From contig JASHVB010000209.1 in assembly GCA_030039695.1 (NCBI GenBank), positions 1-9,800 on the forward strand: a DNA stretch of 9,800 nt, given 5' to 3'. This stretch comes from Acetobacteraceae bacterium. Its GTDB lineage: Bacteria; Pseudomonadota; Alphaproteobacteria; Acetobacterales; Acetobacteraceae. Shown here piece after piece: positions 6,720 to 9,800 of this stretch (the stretch's first letter is position 1; each line of letters opens with the position of its first letter). The notes beneath the pieces are model-generated. The model was not told the DNA's origin. It saw only the letters and a list, made by a program, of their open reading frames with translations, and ran no database searches. The translations under genes were made by a program, and so were the position numbers.

Positions 6720-6873
6720 TCGTCTCGGCATCTGCTCACCAGGTCCTCTGCGAGCCGTTGAGAAGCGTTGGGCGTTATGGCGCGAACCTCCGCCGAATCG
6801 GCGGCACTGTCCGCACGCGGCTGCGCCGCCGGGTGAGCGCGCCGTGCAGCGATCGCGGCGTGATTGAGACGTT

Positions 6874-7023
6874 ATGGATCAGGATGTGGGCGCCGCGACA
6901 CCATATGATATTGTCAGCGTTATCGTAGTGTTGTCCCTCTGGCGAGCCAAAACGCATCGCACGATGGCAGGCGACCAACCTGCCCGCTATATCAACCGGG
7001 CCAACACCCGCACCGCAGCATGA
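6874..7023 (+). CDS. Possible 49-residue ORF overlapping the purL start
   Basis: An ATG at 6874 opens a 49-codon frame that stops at TGA 7021-7023, overlapping the purL ATG as ATGA. It has a short hydrophobic stretch ([11 protein letters not shown]) but no known family and only a weak ribosome binding site. If translated it could couple initiation to purL, which itself lacks a Shine-Dalgarno sequence. The candidate purL promoter lies inside it, which argues that transcripts from that promoter would not carry it. Chance is a strong alternative. Confidence 0.18.
   Translation: MDQDVGAATPYDIVSVIVVLSLWRAKTHRTMAGDQPARYINRANTRTAA
6965..6993 (+). promoter_or_regulatory. Candidate purL promoter
   Basis: TGGCAG (6965-6970) and TATATC (6988-6993) are 17 nt apart, nearly the same as the purC candidate, with a shared GCTATATC. 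An inverted repeat, GGCAGG-7 nt-CCTGCC (6966-6984), lies between -35 and -10 and could bind a regulator. Transcription would start near 7000, leaving a leader of only about 20 nt without a Shine-Dalgarno sequence. Confidence 0.4.
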
Positions 7024-9230
7024 CCGACGTCGCCACGCCGCCAACCGCCAGCCAGGCCCTCGCCAGTGACTTCGGCCTCTCCGCCGAAGAATATGGCAAG
7101 GTTCTGGAGATCATGGGCCGCACGCCGACCCTGACGGAGCTTGGCGTGTTCTCAGTCATGTGGTCGGAACACTGCAGCTACAAATCCTCCCGCGTTTGGC
7201 TGCGTCAGTTGCCGACGAAGCAGCCCTGGGTGATCCATGGCCCAGGCGAGAATGCCGGCGTGGTCGATATCGGCAACGGGCAGGCCGCCATCTTCAAGAT
7301 GGAGTCGCACAATCACCCAAGCTTCATAGAGCCATATCAGGGCGCGGCGACCGGCGTTGGCGGCATATTGCGCGACGTGTTCACGATGGGCGCGCGCCCT
7401 GTCGCCAACCTGAACGCGCTCCGCTTCGGCTCGCCCGACAACCCACGCACAAGAACAATTGTCGATGGGGTGGTGCGCGGCATCGGCGGCTATGGCAACT
7501 GCGTCGGCGTGCCAACGGTCGGCGGCGAGATCAACTTCCACCCTGCGTATGACGGCAACCCGCTGGTCAACGCGATGACCGTAGGGGTGGCCTCGGCCGA
7601 CCGCATTTTCCTCTCCGCCGCCGCCGGCGTCGGCAATCCGGTTGTCTATGTCGGCAGCAAGACCGGGCGCGATGGCATCCATGGCGCTACCATGGCGTCG
7701 GCCGAATTCGCCGCAGATTCGCAAGAGAAGCGGCCAACCGTCCAGGTGGGTGATCCGTTCACTGAGAAACTGCTCATAGAGGCCTGCCTGGAACTGATGG
7801 CGACTGATGCGATCGTCGCTATCCAAGACATGGGTGCCGCTGGCCTTACCAGCTCCTCGGTCGAGATGGCCGGCAAAGGTGGCGTGGGCATCGAGCTCGA
7901 TCTCGACAAGGTGCCGGCTCGCGAAACTGGCATGAGTGCCTACGAATTTATGCTCTCGGAGTCCCAGGAACGCATGCTCATCGTGTTGCGCCCTGAGCGC
8001 GAGGACGCGGCGCGCGCGATCTTTGAGAAGTGGGAACTGGATTTCGCCGTCATTGGCCAGCTCACCGACACCGGCCGCATCGTCGTCCGCCATCGCGGCC
8101 AGATTGAAGCCGACATTCCCCTGGCACCGCTCAACGTCCAGGCCCCCCTGTACCACCGCGATACGATCGAAACGCCGAAGCTCGAGACGCTGAACCCGAA
8201 CCACGTCGAGGACCGCGTCGGGCTGACCGCCGCGCTCGAGAAGCTGGTCGGCTGCCCCGACCTGTGCTCGCGCGCCTGGGTCTGGGACCAATACGACTCC
8301 ACCGTTGGTGGTCTGACCGTCAAACGCCCTGGCGCGGCCGACGCGGCCGTGGTGAAGCTGGACGGACACGCCTCCGCACTCGCGCTGACCACCGATTGCA
8401 CGCCGCGCTATTGCGCCGCCGACCCGGAGGAAGGCGCGAAACAGGCAGTCGCCGAGGCCTGGCGTAACATCACGGCTGTTGGCGCCCGTCCACTGGCACT
8501 GACCGACAACATGAACTTCGGCAACCCGGAAAAGCCGGAGATCATGGGCCAGTTCGCCGCGGCAATCCGAGGCATGGCGGCGGCGTGCGAGGCGCTCGAC
8601 TTCCCGGTCGTCTCCGGCAACGTCAGCCTCTACAACGAGACGGAAGGCCGCGCGATCCTACCCACCCCGGCAATCGGGGGCCTCGGTATGCTGGACGACG
8701 CGGCGAAGGCAGCCGGCCTCGCATTGCCGCCGTGGCTCGACGTGGTGCTGATTGGCGCGACGAAAGGTTGGCTTGGCCAGTCGCTATGGTTACGCGAAGT
8801 CGCTGGCAGGGAGGCAGGCGCGCCGCCACCCGTTGATCTCTCCGTGGAACGCGCCAACGGCGATTGGATCCGCGCACGCATCCTCGATGGCACAGTGCGC
8901 GCTTGCCACGACGTGTCGGACGGCGGCGTGCTGGTCACGCTCGCTGAAATGGCGATGGCGAGCGGCGTCGGGGCCCGCTTGTTCACTCACCCCCGCGATG
9001 TGCCAGGCCACGCTTTCTGGTTTGGCGAGGACCAGGGGCGCTACCTGGTTGCTGTTGCCGACGCCAGCACCTTCTGCAGTGCGGCCGAGACCGCCGGTAT
9101 TCCGGCCATGCGCATTGCCACATCCGGCGGGCGGGATTTGACACTGCCCGACGGCGGCACAATATCCGTTGCGGCGTTGCGCGCGATACACGAGCGCTTC
9201 TTTCCGTTCTGGATGGACGGCACCGGCTGA
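7020..9230 (+). CDS. purL: Phosphoribosylformylglycinamidine synthase, large subunit PurL (small PurL type)
   Basis: PurL uses ATP and ammonia from PurQ to convert FGAR to FGAM. At 736 residues it is the short form that requires separate PurS and PurQ, both present upstream, unlike the roughly 1300-residue gammaproteobacterial fusion. Motifs in order are SEHCSYKSS with the conserved His51, [20 protein letters not shown] (from residue 95), [17 protein letters not shown] (269-285), [10 protein letters not shown] (532-541) and CHDVSDGGV (629-637). Both AIRS-like halves are complete with no frameshift. The ATG at 7020 agrees with family N-termini but has no ribosome binding site; GCAGC only precedes it, so a leaderless-like or coupled start is possible. 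bolA follows after 14 nt, so the two are probably co-transcribed. Confidence 0.97.
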   Translation: MTDVATPPTASQALASDFGLSAEEYGKVLEIMGRTPTLTELGVFSVMWSEHCSYKSSRVWLRQLPTKQPWVIHGPGENAGVVDIGNGQAAIFKMESHNHPSFIEPYQGAATGVGGILRDVFTMGARPVANLNALRFGSPDNPRTRTIVDGVVRGIGGYGNCVGVPTVGGEINFHPAYDGNPLVNAMTVGVASADRIFLSAAAGVGNPVVYVGSKTGRDGIHGATMASAEFAADSQEKRPTVQVGDPFTEKLLIEACLELMATDAIVAIQDMGAAGLTSSSVEMAGKGGVGIELDLDKVPARETGMSAYEFMLSESQERMLIVLRPEREDAARAIFEKWELDFAVIGQLTDTGRIVVRHRGQIEADIPLAPLNVQAPLYHRDTIETPKLETLNPNHVEDRVGLTAALEKLVGCPDLCSRAWVWDQYDSTVGGLTVKRPGAADAAVVKLDGHASALALTTDCTPRYCAADPEEGAKQAVAEAWRNITAVGARPLALTDNMNFGNPEKPEIMGQFAAAIRGMAAACEALDFPVVSGNVSLYNETEGRAILPTPAIGGLGMLDDAAKAAGLALPPWLDVVLIGATKGWLGQSLWLREVAGREAGAPPPVDLSVERANGDWIRARILDGTVRACHDVSDGGVLVTLAEMAMASGVGARLFTHPRDVPGHAFWFGEDQGRYLVAVADASTFCSAAETAGIPAMRIATSGGRDLTLPDGGTISVAALRAIHERFFPFWMDGTG

Positions 9231-9244
9231 GGGGACCGACCGGC

Positions 9245-9478
9245 ATGGCGATGGCGGCGAGCGAGATTGAGGCCCTGATTAAGGCAGCGCTCCCCGATGC
9301 GCGCGTAACTGTGGAGGACCTCGCCGGCGATGGCGACCATTACGCCGCGACTGTCGTCTCCGAAACGTTCCGCGGCGTGCCGCGGGTCCGGCAGCATCAG
9401 ATGGTCTACGCGGCCCTGCGGGGCCGCATGGGGGGCGAGCTGCACGCCCTCGCGTTGCAGACATCCGCACCCGAGTGA
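9245..9478 (+). CDS. bolA: BolA/IbaG-family protein
   Basis: This 77-residue protein matches the BolA family, small class II KH-like proteins that bind [2Fe-2S] clusters together with CGFS glutaredoxins and take part in iron-sulfur and iron homeostasis. Visible features are DGDHYAATVVSETF (His32 in the variable loop), RQHQMVYAAL (His51) and GGELHALALQT with the invariant His67 in the C-terminal motif. The loop resembles the IbaG/BolA2-like class more than E. coli BolA itself, so the symbol denotes the family. The start at 9245 uses GAGGGGA (9229-9235), which overlaps the purL stop; a second ATG two codons on is too far from it. The glutaredoxin gene follows after 15 nt, supporting a functional pair. 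Confidence 0.93.
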   Translation: MAMAASEIEALIKAALPDARVTVEDLAGDGDHYAATVVSETFRGVPRVRQHQMVYAALRGRMGGELHALALQTSAPE

Positions 9479-9493
9479 CAGGAGTAGACTTCA

Positions 9494-9800
9494 ATGGCTG
9501 ACGTGTTCGACCGCATCCAGGGCGAAATAGAGCAGAATCCGGTGATGCTGTACATGAAGGGGACACCAATGTTCCCGCAGTGTGGGTTCTCCGCTCGCGT
9601 GGTGCAAATCCTCTCGCACCTGCAGGTGCCGTTCCAGTCTGCTAACGTGCTGGAGGACATGGAGCTGCGCGAGGGCATCAAGGAATTCTCGCAGTGGCCA
9701 ACCATCCCGCAGCTCTACGTGAAGGGCCAGTTCGTCGGCGGCTGCGACATCATCATGGAGATGTTCCAGTCGGGCGAGCTGGAGAGCCTGCTGGAAGAAA
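9494..9800 (+). CDS. grxD: Monothiol CGFS glutaredoxin (Grx4 type), N-terminal part
   Basis: The ATG at 9494 follows AGGAG (9480-9484) with 9-nt spacing, and the frame is open to the window end (102 codons). The family is about 110 residues, so only the last few are missing. Motifs are [16 protein letters not shown], with the active-site CGFS at residues 30-33, then WPTIPQLYV from Trp68, whose Thr-Ile-Pro contacts glutathione, and GGCDI at 82-86. CGFS glutaredoxins carry a glutathione-ligated [2Fe-2S] cluster between two subunits or with BolA. The preceding gene is a BolA family member, and the two are likely translated from one mRNA with purL. The protein is not a dithiol reductase type. Confidence 0.96.
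   Translation, partial: MADVFDRIQGEIEQNPVMLYMKGTPMFPQCGFSARVVQILSHLQVPFQSANVLEDMELREGIKEFSQWPTIPQLYVKGQFVGGCDIIMEMFQSGELESLLEE

Larger units (their letters stand above)
6609..7019. other. Long purQ-purL spacer with a toxin relic and promoter
   Basis: About 410 nt without an intact recognisable gene. The left half contains a minus-strand VapC remnant (6624-6719) and, beyond it, a minus-strand open frame without a start codon. The right half has an AT-richer patch around 6901-6940 and the candidate purL promoter. Confidence 0.6.

Noticed and set aside
7187..7200. 14-nt match (CTCCCGCGTTTGGC) between the 3426-3439 palindrome and purL
   Set aside because: In purL it encodes conserved residues SRVWL, has no pairing arm, and is best explained as coincidence.
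7152..8369. 405-codon minus-strand open frame opposite purL
   Set aside because: It is antisense to well-conserved purL; its composition (His, Arg, Ala, Asp rich) is typical of a complementary-strand shadow.

Overview
This window comes from a GC-rich bacterial chromosome. It is most likely an alphaproteobacterium, plausibly of the Rhodospirillales/Acetobacteraceae type. The basis is the PurC/PurS/PurQ/small-PurL type of FGAM synthase, the purL-bolA-grxD order that is common in Alphaproteobacteria, and a palindromic spacer of the kind dispersed through GC-rich alphaproteobacterial genomes. The lineage is inferred from recalled family resemblance, not from a search. All intact genes lie on the + strand.

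Region 1 (1-3730) is a molybdenum hydroxylase operon of the xanthine dehydrogenase/CO-dehydrogenase-like family in the order medium-small-large. It holds the C-terminal part of the FAD subunit (cut by the window start), the double [2Fe-2S] subunit, and the molybdopterin-cytosine-dinucleotide subunit, which overlaps its upstream neighbour by 4 nt (ATGA). The substrate is not identifiable, and the active-site loop is not the one of true CO dehydrogenase. A perfect 14-bp hairpin follows. Directly after it comes a small MoaD/ThiS-like sulfur carrier ending in Gly-Gly-Gly, whose ribosome binding site appears to be supplied by the repeat.

Region 2 (3731-4345) is about 600 nt with no recognisable gene. 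It ends in a candidate purC promoter and leader.

Region 3 (4346-9230) is a de novo purine cluster. purC and purS overlap by 4 nt (GTGA). purQ and purL follow, and PurS+PurQ+PurL together make FGAM synthase. Unusually, purS-purQ and purQ-purL are separated by about 580 and 410 nt of mostly non-coding sequence. The first spacer has hairpins and a short ORF behind a perfect Shine-Dalgarno sequence. The second holds a minus-strand remnant of a VapC (PIN-domain) toxin and another tiny ORF that overlaps the purL start. The -35/-10 candidates before purC and purL are nearly identical, which suggests that the split cluster uses a shared promoter type.

Region 4 (9231-9800) has a BolA-family gene and the start of a CGFS monothiol glutaredoxin (cut by the window end), a known iron-sulfur trafficking pair.

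I found no tRNA, rRNA, CRISPR array, intact insertion sequence or clearly new multi-gene system. The most interesting items are the purine spacers (toxin relic, shared promoter, structured leader) and the repeat that provides the start region of the MoaD-like gene.
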